From assembly GCF_000226095.1 (NCBI RefSeq), contig NC_016473.1, positions 186,001 to 250,000 on the forward strand: 64,000 nucleotides of DNA, read 5' to 3'. The translations under genes were made by a program, and so were the position numbers. Below the pieces are notes generated by a model, which did no database searches, was not told the origin of the DNA, and was given only the letters and a program-made list of their open reading frames with translations. The stretch comes from Thermothelomyces thermophilus ATCC 42464 (taxonomy: Eukaryota; Ascomycota; Sordariomycetes; Sordariales; Chaetomiaceae). Below are positions 32,817 through 43,690 of this stretch, in pieces. Position 1 is the stretch's first letter, and the number at the start of each line of letters is the position of its first letter.

Positions 32817-33739
32817 CCTACGTAGCAGCGGGTGGTAGCGTAGTATAGGAGGAACTGGCATAAGAGACTACTATATCGAGACCTCCCGGTAGAAACATAG
32901 GAAATCGCTATAATCTTTAGACGACGGCGGTAAGATAAGCGATTATAGATAATAGCATAATAGAAATAGCACGAAATACTTATACTAGTAGATAGTAGAG
33001 CAGAGATAAACCTAATTTTGCCAATGCTTATAAATTAGCTATAGATACCCTAGAGAATAAAGTAGAAATATAGTATAGTCAAAGGACTATTTCTAATATA
33101 ATAGATATATAGGGAGACTAAACTAATCGATATTACTATAGTAGGGAAGACTATAGCAGTTATATTTAGTATTATAGATATAGGTAATAATAAAGATATA
33201 ATACTAAGGTTACCATAGTATGATGATTATAACCCGGACATTAGCTAGAAGAATAATAGCTACCTACGACCCTAAATAGAGTCGTATTTGACTAGTAAGA
33301 TAGGAAGTATATAAGGATCGTAAGCAGACAATGCTTAAGGAAAGGCATATCCTATGGATCTACCGCAAGAGACGGATAATAGCAGGCAGACCACTATAGA
33401 CTCTAGAAGAAGTGGCATAACGACACCGACATTACGATAGGAGGAACAAGCTAAACTGCCGATAGCTGTTCTCTCTATTGACGAATGCGGAGCACTATAA
33501 TTAGAGTAGTAGGTCGAGATAGGAGAAATCGCTAGCATCGCTATAGACGGAACCAAGTTTGTATACTATTAGAAAACCAAGAGACAAGACAAGACTAGGG
33601 AAGTACTAAAGGAATACAAAGGATACCTAGCATTTAAACCGAAGTATCTAGAAGGATTACTAGAATATAGCCTATAGGATTACAAGATTAAGCTTAAAGA
33701 AGGAGCATAATTAAAGTTCTTTAAGATTTACTATATAAG
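32817..33739 (+). pseudogene. pol: Gy4 pol remnant, part 1: protease and linker
   Basis: -1 frame relative to gag. Protease with Asp-Ser-Arg near 32990-33000, then the protease-RT linker. Broken by Gy5 before the RT fingers (duplication ATAAG/ATGAG). Confidence 0.87.
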
Positions 33740-34161
33740 TGTGACAAACCTAGCTCAGACTTCTTCTAAAAGGGTTTAGACGAAGGTAGATTGAGCAGGA
33801 TAGGCAGGCAGGTCGTCTAAGGGATTCGGTGAAGCCAAAGGGTTTACAACAACACTTAGAGTTATCTCTTACAGTAATTAGCAATACTTAGTATAAGTAC
33901 TGTGATTGTAATTGTTACTACTGGTAAACTCCTAGAGTTCGCCAGAGTCTGGTGGAACGAGTGACTATATACAATTCCCTGTCCTTCCTCCTTAAGTCTT
34001 GATCGTGCGATCGCTGCTACGGTCTTACGATCGTTACCTAAGTGCTTATCTTGATCGAAGTGCGATCACTGTGATTACTTCCTGATTAGTCCTTAGGTCT
34101 TGTAGTTCTTGATTAGTCCTATATACCTTGCCGGGTCGCCTTATATAGCCAAATTATGACA
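33740..34161 (-). repeat. Gy5 3' LTR (type C)
   Basis: 422 bp. The U3 differs from types A and B and is rich in CGATCGC and CGATCA words (33995-34075). The R-U5 half matches the other Gy LTRs. Polypurine tract AGGAGGGGCATCG abuts at 34162. An 8-bp stem GTCTTTTA/TAAAAGAC lies at 34179-34198. Confidence 0.93.
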
Positions 34162-34269
34162 CGATGCCCCTCCTTTAGGTCTTTTATCTTTAAAAGACTC
34201 TAGTCCGTTTTAAATAGCGCTAATATCCCCTGTCTATATATAATTGCGTTTCCTAGTTTCTTCCTTCCT

Positions 34270-34932
34270 TTGTCTTCCTATGATGTTATCGAGATAGCTG
34301 ATTATATAAGAAAGAAGTCGAAATCTAAACCTGCTATATCGACTCTTTATGCTAATTACCTTCTTACAGCGATTCTTTCTTTAGATAGCCTTTTAACGAT
34401 ATATCCTTGTTCGCCGTGTAAGTCTAAAGGCCTTAGTTTATATGAGGTCTTAAAAGCCGACTCTTCTTAATATGTAGAGTACGTCTATAACAAACGCTCA
34501 AATTATAACGTTCTTGGCGTTTCCCTTGCTTAGCTTCGTTCTATTGTAGCTTAGCATTAGAAACTTAAGGATAAACTTATAGCTGCTAAGGAGCGAGTCC
34601 TTTGTCTTCGGAAACAAAAGTAGATATAGTTTGAGAAGATGATGAGGGCTATTGCTTAGGGTATTGATAGTGTGGAGGAGTTGGAACGAGTGGAGCGTGA
34701 GGAGGCTGAGGCGGCGGCGGCAGCAGAAACTTCTAGGGTTACTACGTCTTCTTCGACCCTATCTTATTTGTCTGCCGATTTCGGGTAGCTTTAGGATACT
34801 ATATATCCTAAAGTTCCTTTAGATCTATCCTTACTAGCCGATTTCGGGTTGGTTTCTAGTCTATCGCTTTTAGTTAATTAGGGTTCCTCTAGTAGAACTG
34901 CTGAAGTTTCTTAGGGTAATTTAGATTCTTAA
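34270..34932 (+). pseudogene. Gy5 antisense ORF (aORF type C), best preserved copy
   Basis: Opposite to pol. A single frame runs about 220 codons; its stops are all TAG or TAA, mostly at positions that would be CAG, CAA or TGG. The first 66 codons are open. PCSPCKSKG (about residues 48-56) begins a Cys cluster; later YVEYVYNKRSNYNV shows Tyr at likely Cys positions. The C half is a coiled coil: LIAAKERVL.LRKQK, FEKMMRAIA, SVEELERVEREEAEA, then a poly-Ala/Ser stretch. The start is unclear: TTG at 34270 aligns with the ATG of other types. Cellular role unknown; a nucleic-acid-binding or regulatory protein is only a guess. Confidence 0.72.
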
Positions 34933-37900
34933 TAGGTTCCTATAAGTTATCTTCTAGTCTAAAATCAAGCTATTTAACTAGATATTATAGTTCTCTATTG
35001 ATGACTCGTAAATTTAAGATTTCTTTAATGTCCTATTCTTCCTCTTTGTCTTCTACTTCGATATTTATAATGACTTTGGCGTTCTTTGGTGCTAGCTCTA
35101 AGAGTAAAATATGAAAAACGTCTGTCTATAGTCGTATAGATGATGGTAACGATAGTTGATAGTTAGATGTCGAGATTTGCTCTTTAATAACAAATAGTCT
35201 TAATTTTTTGAAGTCTAGCTTCTTGCTTAGTCGTTTGGTTTATAGGTATTATAAGATTAGGTAAACTTTGTCTCCCCTCTTTAGGCAAGGTCCCTTAAGC
35301 CTATGTTTATTATAGTAGTTCTTTATCCTTGTTTTAACAAACTCGAGTTCCTTTTTAAGCTTTTTATATAGTATATATATTTGTTCTACTTTGACTGCTG
35401 CTCTCGGCACTATGATCTCTGGTCCTTGTCTAAGGTCTGCTTTATATCCGTAGTTCGTAAAGAATGGTATAACCTTGGTCGTTTCCGTTGGCATCATATT
35501 ATAAGCGAGCTATACTATTAGCAATAGTATGACCTAGTTATCTTATTAGTAGTTGACGTAAGAACGGAGATACTATTTGACGATTTGGTTTAGTTACTTT
35601 GTTTATCTATCGGTCTATAGGTAATATACCGTTGACAGTTTGCTATTAACGCCTAATCGTTATATTAACGCTTGCTAGAATTTCGATGCGAATTTGGTGT
35701 CTCTGTCGGTAATCTATTCTCGCGGCCAAGCGTACACTGATGTAACTTGCCGATAGATTACATCTACTAACTGTTCTGCTGTCTAGGACTCCTTGTAGGG
35801 AAAGAAGTATGCCTATTTAGTTAGGCGATCTACTATAGTGAGGATGCTGTTATAGACTACTCCTGTGGCTATGTGCTTAGATTCTAGCAGCTTTGTAATA
35901 AAGTCTATCGTGACCGAACTCTATGGTTTGTCAGGTATTGGCAGTGGCTAAAGTAGCCTATACGGCTTGTATCGTGCCGTTTTGCTTCGGTTATAGATGT
36001 TATAGCTTCGTACGACTTCCTTAACTTGTACCATTAACTGTGGAAAGTCGTAGTATTTCTTAACTTGTACGATAGTTTTTATGACTCCTTTATATCCTCC
36101 AAGTTTCGACTCGTAGAGTTCTCGAATCATTTGTAGCTATTAATCCCTATTATAGATGTATACTTTGCCTCGGTACTAGAGTTTCCTATCTCTTTCTTCT
36201 ACTTCGTTAGGTACTAGTAGTCCGGGTGCTACTTGATACTATACCTTGTTAATCCTTTCTTCTTAAAAGATTACGTAACATTCTAGGAATGAGTTAAGTA
36301 GATCATCTTCTACGGGTATCTACGTTTCGTAATGTAATGTCCCGTCTATTTGTTCCTTAAATAACGGTGGCGTTGTTTCTGTTTGTCCTTCTATATAACC
36401 TATTTATTAGCTTAAGATGTCTGCTTGTACATTTTCCTTGCCTTTCTTATAGTAGATCTTAAAGTTAAATTCTATAAGGAATTCTGCCTATCGTATTTGT
36501 CGTCCGTTAAGCTCCTTTATCATTATAAAGTATCGTAGGTTCTTATGATCTATATATACTTGTACTAGTTCGATCGTGCCACTAAGGTATAGTCGCTATT
36601 CCTTAAAAGCTTTAACAATCATAAGTAGTTCCTTGTTATAGATTGGATAATTGAGACGTGGTCTGTCGAGCTTCTTTAAAAAGAAGGCTATAGGATGTAG
36701 CTTTCCTTGTCTGTCTCGTTATCCTAATTGTCCTCCGATAGCGTAGTCTGAAGCGTCTGTTTCTACCTCAAATGGCCTCTTAGGGTCCGGTAGTACTAGT
36801 ATTAGGTCTTTAGTAATGGCGTCGCGGATCTATATAAATGCTTGCTTATATTGTCCTTCCTATTAGAATTTAGTATTCTTCTTAGTAAGTTTATATAAAG
36901 GTCGTATAATCGCTCTAAAGTTCCTAATAAACATTCGGTAGAAGTTTGTAAATCCGATGAAGCTTTGTACTTCTGTAACTATTGTTAGTCGTGGCCAATT
37001 CTTAATAGCTTTAACCTTTAAAGGTTCTATCTAGATTTATCCTAGGGATATTTCGTACCCTAAAAATACCGTTTTCCGAACGTAGAATTTGCTCTTTTCC
37101 TTGTTAACTGATAGCTTATACATATATAGCGTGTCTAGCACTACTCTTATATACTTCCGGTGTTCGTCCATCGTCTTAGAGAAGATAAGTATATCGTCGA
37201 GATAATATATCGTAAATTTGTCGAGAAAGGGTTAGATAGCTTGATCAATTAGGGCTTAGAATGTTGCCGGCACGTTTGTAAGTCCGAATGGCATGACAAG
37301 GTACTTATAGTGGCTATAGGATATCCTAAAGGCCGTTTTCTACTCGTCGCCTTCTTTGATCCATATATGGTTATAGGCCGATGGCAAGTCAAGACGTGTA
37401 AAATATTAAGCTCCTACTAACTAATCTCGGAGCTATGAGATTAGTAGTAATAGGTATCGGTTTTTTATAGTCTGTTTGTTAAGTTGCCGATAATCAATAT
37501 ATAATTGTAGCTTTCTATCTTTCTTTGGCATAAATAGGATTAGGTAGCCTGCTAGTAATGTCAACGGGCGGATATATCCTCTTCGAAGGTTCTCCTCTAA
37601 ATATCGCTTAAGTTCTTCGTTCTATGTCTAGCTTATATAGTAAATCTTAAAGAACTTTAGTCGTATTCCTTCCTTAAGCTTGATCTTGTAATCCTATAGG
37701 CCGTGTTCTGGTAGCCCTTCTAGATGTTTCGGTTCAAATGCTAGGTGTCCTTTATATTCCTTCGGTACTTCCCTAGTCTTGTCTCGTCTCTCGGTTTTCT
37801 AATAATATATAAACTTGGTTCTATCTATAGTAATGCTGGCGATTTCTCCTGTCTTGACCTACTACTCTAGTTATAGTACTTTACACTTATTAACGGAGAG

Positions 37901-38554
37901 AATAGCTATTGACGGTTTAGCTTGTTCCTCCTATTATAGTGTCGGTATCGTTTTGCCGCTTCTTCTAGAGTCTATAGTAGTCTGTCTACCATTGCTTATC
38001 TCTTGCGGTAGATCTGTAGGATATGCCTTTCCTTGAGTATCGTCCTCTTGCGATCCTTACGCGCTCCCTATCTTGCTAGTTAAATACGATTCTATTTAGG
38101 GTTATAGGTAGCTACCATTCTTCTAGCTAATGTCCGGGTCGTAATCTTTATGCTATAGTAACCCTAGTATTATATCTTTGTCGTTGCCTATGTCTACGAT
38201 ACTAAATATAACTGTTATAGTCTTTCCTACTATAGTAATGTTAATTAGTTCGGTCTCCCTATATACCTATTATATCAGAAATAGTCCTTTGACTATGCTA
38301 TACTTCCGCTTTATTCTCTAAGGTATCTATAGCTAATTTACAAGCGTTAGCGAAATTAGGTTTATCTCTGCTCTACTATCTACTAGTACAAGCATTTCGT
38401 GCTATTTCTATTATGCTGTTATCTACAGTCGCTTATCTTACCGCTATCGTCTAAAGATTGTGGCGATTTCCTATGTTTCTGCTAGGAGGTCTCGATATAG
38501 TGGTCTCTTATAGTAGTTCCTCCTATACTATGCTACCACTTGTCGCTATATGGT
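34885..38554 (-). pseudogene. pol: Gy5 pol remnant: protease to chromodomain, RT YLDD intact
   Basis: Minus strand, -1 frame after gag. Protease VDSRAEINLIS near 38380 (Gly to Arg). RT has YYLDDILIFS near 37190-37220, both catalytic Asp kept. The integrase zinc region is open at 35948-36130 (MIRELYESKLGGYKG to YNRSK). The IN C-terminal part is open at 35249-35497 (YGYKADLRQGPE, RIKNYYNKHR, KVYLIL). The chromodomain is at about 34905-35060. Far fewer TAG codons than in Gy3. It ends in the overlap with the antisense ORF. Confidence 0.9.
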
Positions 38555-38556
38555 TG

Positions 38557-40779
38557 TTAATGGTTTCCGGGCCCCTCGAAGGGCCCTGACCTGTTTCCTA
38601 GGTCAGTGCTAACCTCTTTAGTCGTTTAGCTAATAGTAGCTTTGTCTATTATGCTCATTTCCATAAGCTATTAGGTGCTTGTAGCTTCCTACTATTAGGT
38701 CTGTTTTGCTTTCCGTCATATATACTATAGCTTTATCTAAAGCTCCCGAATTCGCAACTTTTTTTCATCCGTGTAGTAGAGGTAATCGTTATTCTAGTAT
38801 AAGTCCTATATGTCTTGTCCTGTTCTATAGTACCTAGGCCAGGCCCGTTTTAGAACTATCGTGATGCCTTCTAGACTCTAGTCTTTAATCTTCTAGAGCA
38901 ATTCGGCCGCTCTGTTTCCTATATCGTAGACCTACTCTACTAGGTATAAGCTTCCGTCCTCATTTCCTTGTTAGGTCGGCTAGTAGTTGTTCTCGAATTT
39001 GTCGTAGAAGTAATATTAGCATTTATATACTATATATTAGAACCAAGGCACTTGCATATATACCTCATGTCAAGGGTACAATCGTATAGCGTTACCTAGG
39101 AGGTATTAGAATTCTCTCCCGAATCCTTCCTACTATATATAGACTGTAGATACTCTAATGCTAAGGTAGGAGTATTTCTTCTAGTAGCTTTCCCACGTAC
39201 GCTCGTCTTTTCCGCGGTTTGCGCGTATAAACTGATATTCTAGGTTCTATATATCGTTACTAAGTTACTGATCATCAAAGCACTCGGTGTAGCTGTCAGG
39301 TCTATCATATACTATAAGCTATTCTCCTTTGATAGTTTCTACGATATGTCGGAGTTCCCTTGTCTTGTCCTTTATCTTATCACTTTACTAGGCAAGTTAA
39401 GTCAAACGTTTATCCCGTTCGTATAATTCCGTATTAAGCCGGAAAACTTCATTACGGTACCCTTCGATTTGTTCCTAGAGGAATAGAACATTAGGTCCGG
39501 GTCTTTTAGTTCCTTGGGTGTCGGTCGTCTATGATCTATCCTGCCTCTATGTGATCGTGAAACCCCACTGTCTTAAGGCTAGGAGAGTCGAAATTGGTAG
39601 TACGTACTCTCCTGCCGTGTCCTATTTAGCAAGACCTGTCTCTAGGTTCATAGTGACTAGTTTGGAGTATAGTACTTGTCTATCTTCTCTATTACTATTA
39701 TGTCTAAAACTATCTATATCGCTATCCTTGTCTTTGTAGCTTGTAGCTACTACTTTGGTAATGTTCTTAGTAGTTTCGTCAATGTCTGCGATTTCTTTTC
39801 TAGGGACTAGCTTCTACTCTTTCTTTAGGCTTTGGCATTCTTGCTTATAGTGCCCTTTCTTTCTGTAGTTATAGTAGGTAACATTGGACTTGTCTTTGGT
39901 TATCTTCTTCTAGTCCTACTTCTATGCTATGTCTATATCTATAGCTCTAGGGTATGTCCTATACGAAGTACTGACATACGTTCGCTTTTTCTTATTATTA
40001 GCCTTAACTATAGTTCTATTTGTTTGACCTTGTTTTTACTACTCTTATATATAGAGCTAATCATTAATTCTAATAGCCTATATAATATATTTATCTAAAG
40101 TCTTAGGCCGATCATACTTATATAGCTTATCTTTGACCTTTTCCTTTAGGCCGTTATAGAATAATTATATTAATACCTTGTCATTAAGTTAGGACTTGAA
40201 TATGTCCTATCCAAACTATACGGTATAAGAGGCTACTAACTTGGTCTATCGGAGATTAGCAAGTCTTTCTTATATATGAATTTTCTCGTCTTTGTCGCTA
40301 AAAACCTTCTGAAGCTCTTCTTCGAAGCAGTCATAAGATCAGAAGACTGCCTATATAAACACGTCTTAGTCGTCTTTATCTTCCTTAGTAAGATAGTCAT
40401 TCTATATAGGCTTAAACCATCTAAGTGCCTTGCCCTCTAGTCTCGTAGCTATATAAAGGACTTTAGCTTTTTCGTCTAGAAACTTGTCATTATTAAGCCA
40501 AAAGTAAGATCGGAGGTTAGTTAGAAATCCTATAAGATCTTCCTTAGTTCCTCTATATTTACTAGGTAATTCGATCTTAATATAGCTTACTTTAACAGTT
40601 TTAAGTGTCTCGATTTTAGCGTAGGCCTCGTTAATTAATTTCTACAAGTACTTTTCGCCGTTCTCGAGTTCCTTGATTCGAGCTTAAGCAGCCTTGTCTC
40701 TCTAGTCTAACTCCTAGATCTGCTACTAGAGTTAACTAAGCTAGGTAAGCAGTTATTTGGCCGTGACGTCGGTAGCTAT
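38557..40779 (-). pseudogene. gag: Gy5 gag remnant
   Basis: 2223 bp. Start codon reads ATA at 40779-40777, stop TAA at 38559-38557. The CCHC knuckle (about 39835-39885) reads YYNYRKKGHYKQEC. The frame is continuous through the post-knuckle region: the codon that reads TAA in Gy1 at 3815 is TGG here, showing that the long extension belongs to Gag. Confidence 0.9.
38569..38599 (-). promoter_or_regulatory. Gy5 candidate -1 frameshift signal
   Basis: In coding direction: AGGAAAC (38599-38593), spacer AGGTCA, arms GGGCCC (38586-38581 and 38574-38569) with loop TTCGAG, then the gag stop at 38559. The geometry is that of known -1 signals: slippery site, 5-9 nt, stem. Confidence 0.6.
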
Positions 40780-40832
40780 GTCGGTATCAAGGTCGAAGTT
40801 ACCTCCGTTCTAAACCATGATAGAACAAAGGG

Positions 40833-40844
40833 AGTAGTAACAAC
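40833..40844 (-). promoter_or_regulatory. Gy5 putative self-primer binding site
   Basis: Minus strand GTTGTTACTACT, one base from the 5' LTR. Its complement AGTAGTAACAA is present in the LTR at 41018-41028 (minus strand), an 11-nt match in the least mutated copy. Confidence 0.65.
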
Positions 40845-40845
40845 G

Positions 40846-41267
40846 TATAACGAACCTAGCTTAGACTTCTTCTAAAAGGGTTCAGACAAAGGTAGATTGA
40901 GTAGGACAGGTAGGCAGGTCGTCTAAGGGATTTGGTAAAGCTAAAGGGTTTATAATAACATTTAGAGTTATCTTTTATAGTAATTAGTAATGCTTGGTAT
41001 GAGTACTGTGATTGTGATTGTTACTACTGGTGAACTCCTAGAGTTTGCTAGAGTCCGGTGGAACGAGTGACTATATATAATTCCCTGTCCTTCCTTTTTG
41101 AGTCTTGATCGTGCGATCGCTGCTATGGTCCTGCGATCGTTACCTAAGTGCTTATCTTGATCGAAGTGCGATTACTACGATCACTTCCTGATTAGTCTTT
41201 AGGTCTTGTGGTTCCTGATTGGTCCTATGTGCCTTGCTGGGTCGCCTTATATAGCTAAATTGTGACA
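40846..41267 (-). repeat. Gy5 5' LTR (type C)
   Basis: 422 bp, equal to the 3' LTR. U3 type C with GATCGC/CGATCA words. The short TATA element is GTATATA-like near 41072-41080. Ends TTGTGACA on the plus strand. Confidence 0.92.
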
Positions 41268-41272
41268 ATGAG

Positions 41273-42470
41273 CTAGATATAAAATAAAGAACTTAAGCGA
41301 TATTTAGAGAACCTTTGAAGAGGATATATTTGCCTATTAATATCGCTAGCAGGCTACCTAATCCTATTTATATCTAAGAAAGATAGAAAGCTATAGTTAT
41401 ATATTAAATATTGGTAACTTAACGAATAGATTGTAAAAAACCGATACCTATTATCGCTAATCTTACGGCTCTAAGATTAGTTAGTAAGAGCCTAATATTT
41501 CACATATCTTGACTTGCCATCGGCCTATAACTATATATAGATCAAAGAAGGCGATAAGTAGAAAATGGCCTTTAGGATACCCTATAGCTATTACAAGTAC
41601 CTTGTTATACTATTTAGACTTATAAACGTGCTAGTAACGTTCTAAGCCCTGATTAATCAAGCTATCTAATTCTTTCTTGACAAATTTATAGTATATTATC
41701 TTAATAATATACTTATCTTCTCTAAAACGATAGACGAACATTAGAAGCATATAAAAGTAGTGCTAGATACGTTACACACGTATAAGCTATCAGTTAACAA
41801 GGAAAAGAGCAAATTCTACGTTAGGAAAACGGTATTTTTAGGATATAAAATATCCCTAGGACAAATCCAGATAGAACCCTCAAAGGTTAAAGCCATTAAG
41901 GATTGGCTACGATTAACGTCAGTCACGGAAGTACGAAGTTTCATCAGGTTTACAAACTTCTACCGGATGTTCATTAGGAACTTTAGAGCGATCGTACGAC
42001 CTTTATATAAACTTACTAAGAAGAACGCTAAATTCCAATGGGAAGAGCAATACAAGCAAGCATTTACGTAGATCCGCGACGCCATTACTAAAGATCTAGT
42101 ACTAGTGCTACCAAACCCTAAGAAGCCATTTGAGGTAGAAACGGACGCTTCAGACTATGCCATCGGAGGACAATTAGGATAACGAGACGAACAAGGGAAG
42201 CTATATCCTATAGCCTTCTTTTCAAAGAAGCTTAATAGACTATATCTTAATTATCCGATCTACGATAAGGAACTACTTGCGATTGTCGAAGCTTTTAAGG
42301 AATGGTAACTATACCTTAGTAGTATAATTAAACTAATATAAGTATATATAGATTATAAGAATTTACAATACTTTATAATAACAAAGGAGCTTAATAGATA
42401 ACAAATACGATAGGTAGAATTCCTTACGGAATTTAATTTTAAGATCTGCTATAAGAAGGGTAAAGAGAAT
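41273..42470 (+). pseudogene. pol: Gy4 pol remnant, part 2: RT and RNase H
   Basis: Resumes after Gy5 with the RT fingers and palm. The active site near 41695-41712 reads YLNN (both Asp lost). A stretch of 104 codons (41760-42071) is open and covers the RT thumb and connection (SKFYVRKTVFLGYK, VRSFIRFTNFYRMF). RNase H DASDYAIGG is visible near 42140-42170. Gy6 interrupts at 42471. Confidence 0.9.
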
Positions 42471-42898
42471 TATAACGAACCTAACTTAGACTTCTTCTAA
42501 AAGGGTCCAGACAGAGGTAGGTGAAGTGGGACAAGTAGGCAGGTCGTCTAAGGGATTCGGTAAAGCCAAAGGGTTTATAATAACACTTAGAGTTATCTCT
42601 TATAGTAATTAGCGATGCTTGGTATAAGTACTATGATTGTAATTATTACTACTAGTGAACTCCCAGAGTCTACTATAATAAGTGACTATTTACATGTATA
42701 TATACTCCTAGGATCACTAGCAGTCGTGGTAATCATTTATACTAGCTTACCTAGCTTATATCGTGAGCCGGTGATCCTCTATTAGGATTACTTCTTGCCA
42801 AGCGTGATCCCGTCCTAATTGGTCTATCATTCCTTCGGCTTGATTAGCCTATTTGTGCTAATAGCTTAGATGGCATCTGTATATATATTTCTATAATA
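42471..42898 (-). repeat. Gy6 3' LTR (type A)
   Basis: 428 bp. Plus-strand edges TATAACGAACC and CTATAATA, RIP forms of TGTGACGAACC and CCGTGACA. A stem GGCTTT/AAAGCC lies at 42916-42934, next to the polypurine tract. Confidence 0.92.
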
Positions 42899-43024
42899 TA
42901 ATGCCCTCCTTCTAAGGCTTTCGACCTAAAAGCCCTCTTTTAGGCCGTTTTAAATAGCGCTAATATCCTTTCTATATATACCTCGTAATTTTTCCCTTTT
43001 CCCGTACTACTAGCAACTAACAAG

Positions 43025-43690
43025 ATAGTAGATCGTATTTCTAAGCGCCGATCCTCGAAATCCTAACAGCGCGCCACGCTTGCTTCTTTTATTGATTCTT
43101 CTGGCGTAGACGTCATACCGTGTTCGTGGTACTTTAAGCGGAACTTAGCTTGTCGTATAGCATTAGGCTCTTTTTGCTATAGTGAGTGCGTACGTCAGGG
43201 TCGTTCTTACGATGGTTCTAATGTAGCGTCTACTTATTCATGACCTAGTTTATTGCCTTAATATTTATAGCTAATTCTTTATAGTAACGAAGATTATATC
43301 CGAACAAAAGCGTATAGAATAAGAAGAGGCCGATGCTAAAGAGGCCCTCTTTGTCCTTTAGACTTAACTTTAGACGGCTGTCGGTCGATTAGCTCGTCTT
43401 TATCACCAGAAACGTTTCTTAAAGGAGCAGGGTTCCAAGCTGTTTCGTCGAGGTATACAGTCTCTAGAGGAAATAGAGGCAGAAGAATAGAGGGTACGGG
43501 AGTCCGAAGCACGTGTTATTAGTGATGTACGGTCCTAAGGTGCTAACGTCCTGTTTGACTAGTCTTCTTTAGGCCTAGATTTGTCGGAGGCTGACTTGGC
43601 TATTTTGTCTAAGCCAGTGCCTATAGTTAATCTAGGTTCTGCCGGTGGAACTGTTCTAGTTTCTTAGGGTAGTTTAAGTTCTTGACTAGT
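43025..43690 (+). pseudogene. Gy6 antisense ORF (aORF type A)
   Basis: Close relative of the Gy2 copy. Start ATA (former ATG). SECVRQG at 43185-43205 keeps one Cys of the cluster. The frame changes around 43230-43280. Then comes a coiled coil: EQKRIE, EEADAKEALFVL, RLARL.HQKRFLKEQ, LFRRGIQSLEEIEAEE (about 43295-43490), followed by an acidic, Asp/Ser-rich tail. Overlaps the antisense of the pol chromodomain region at its end. Function unknown. Confidence 0.62.

Larger units (their letters stand above)
33740..41267 (-). mobile_element. Gy5: Ty3/gypsy chromovirus (type C), least damaged copy
   Basis: 7528 bp with 422-bp LTRs, flanked by ATAAG (33735-33739) and ATGAG (41268-41272), which differ by one RIP-type transition. 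Minus strand. The LTR edges TGTGACAAACC and TTGTGACA are intact. The RT active site is still YLDD, and several pol segments and the N half of the antisense ORF are open. It carries a U3 and antisense ORF (type C) not found in the other copies. Confidence 0.95.
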
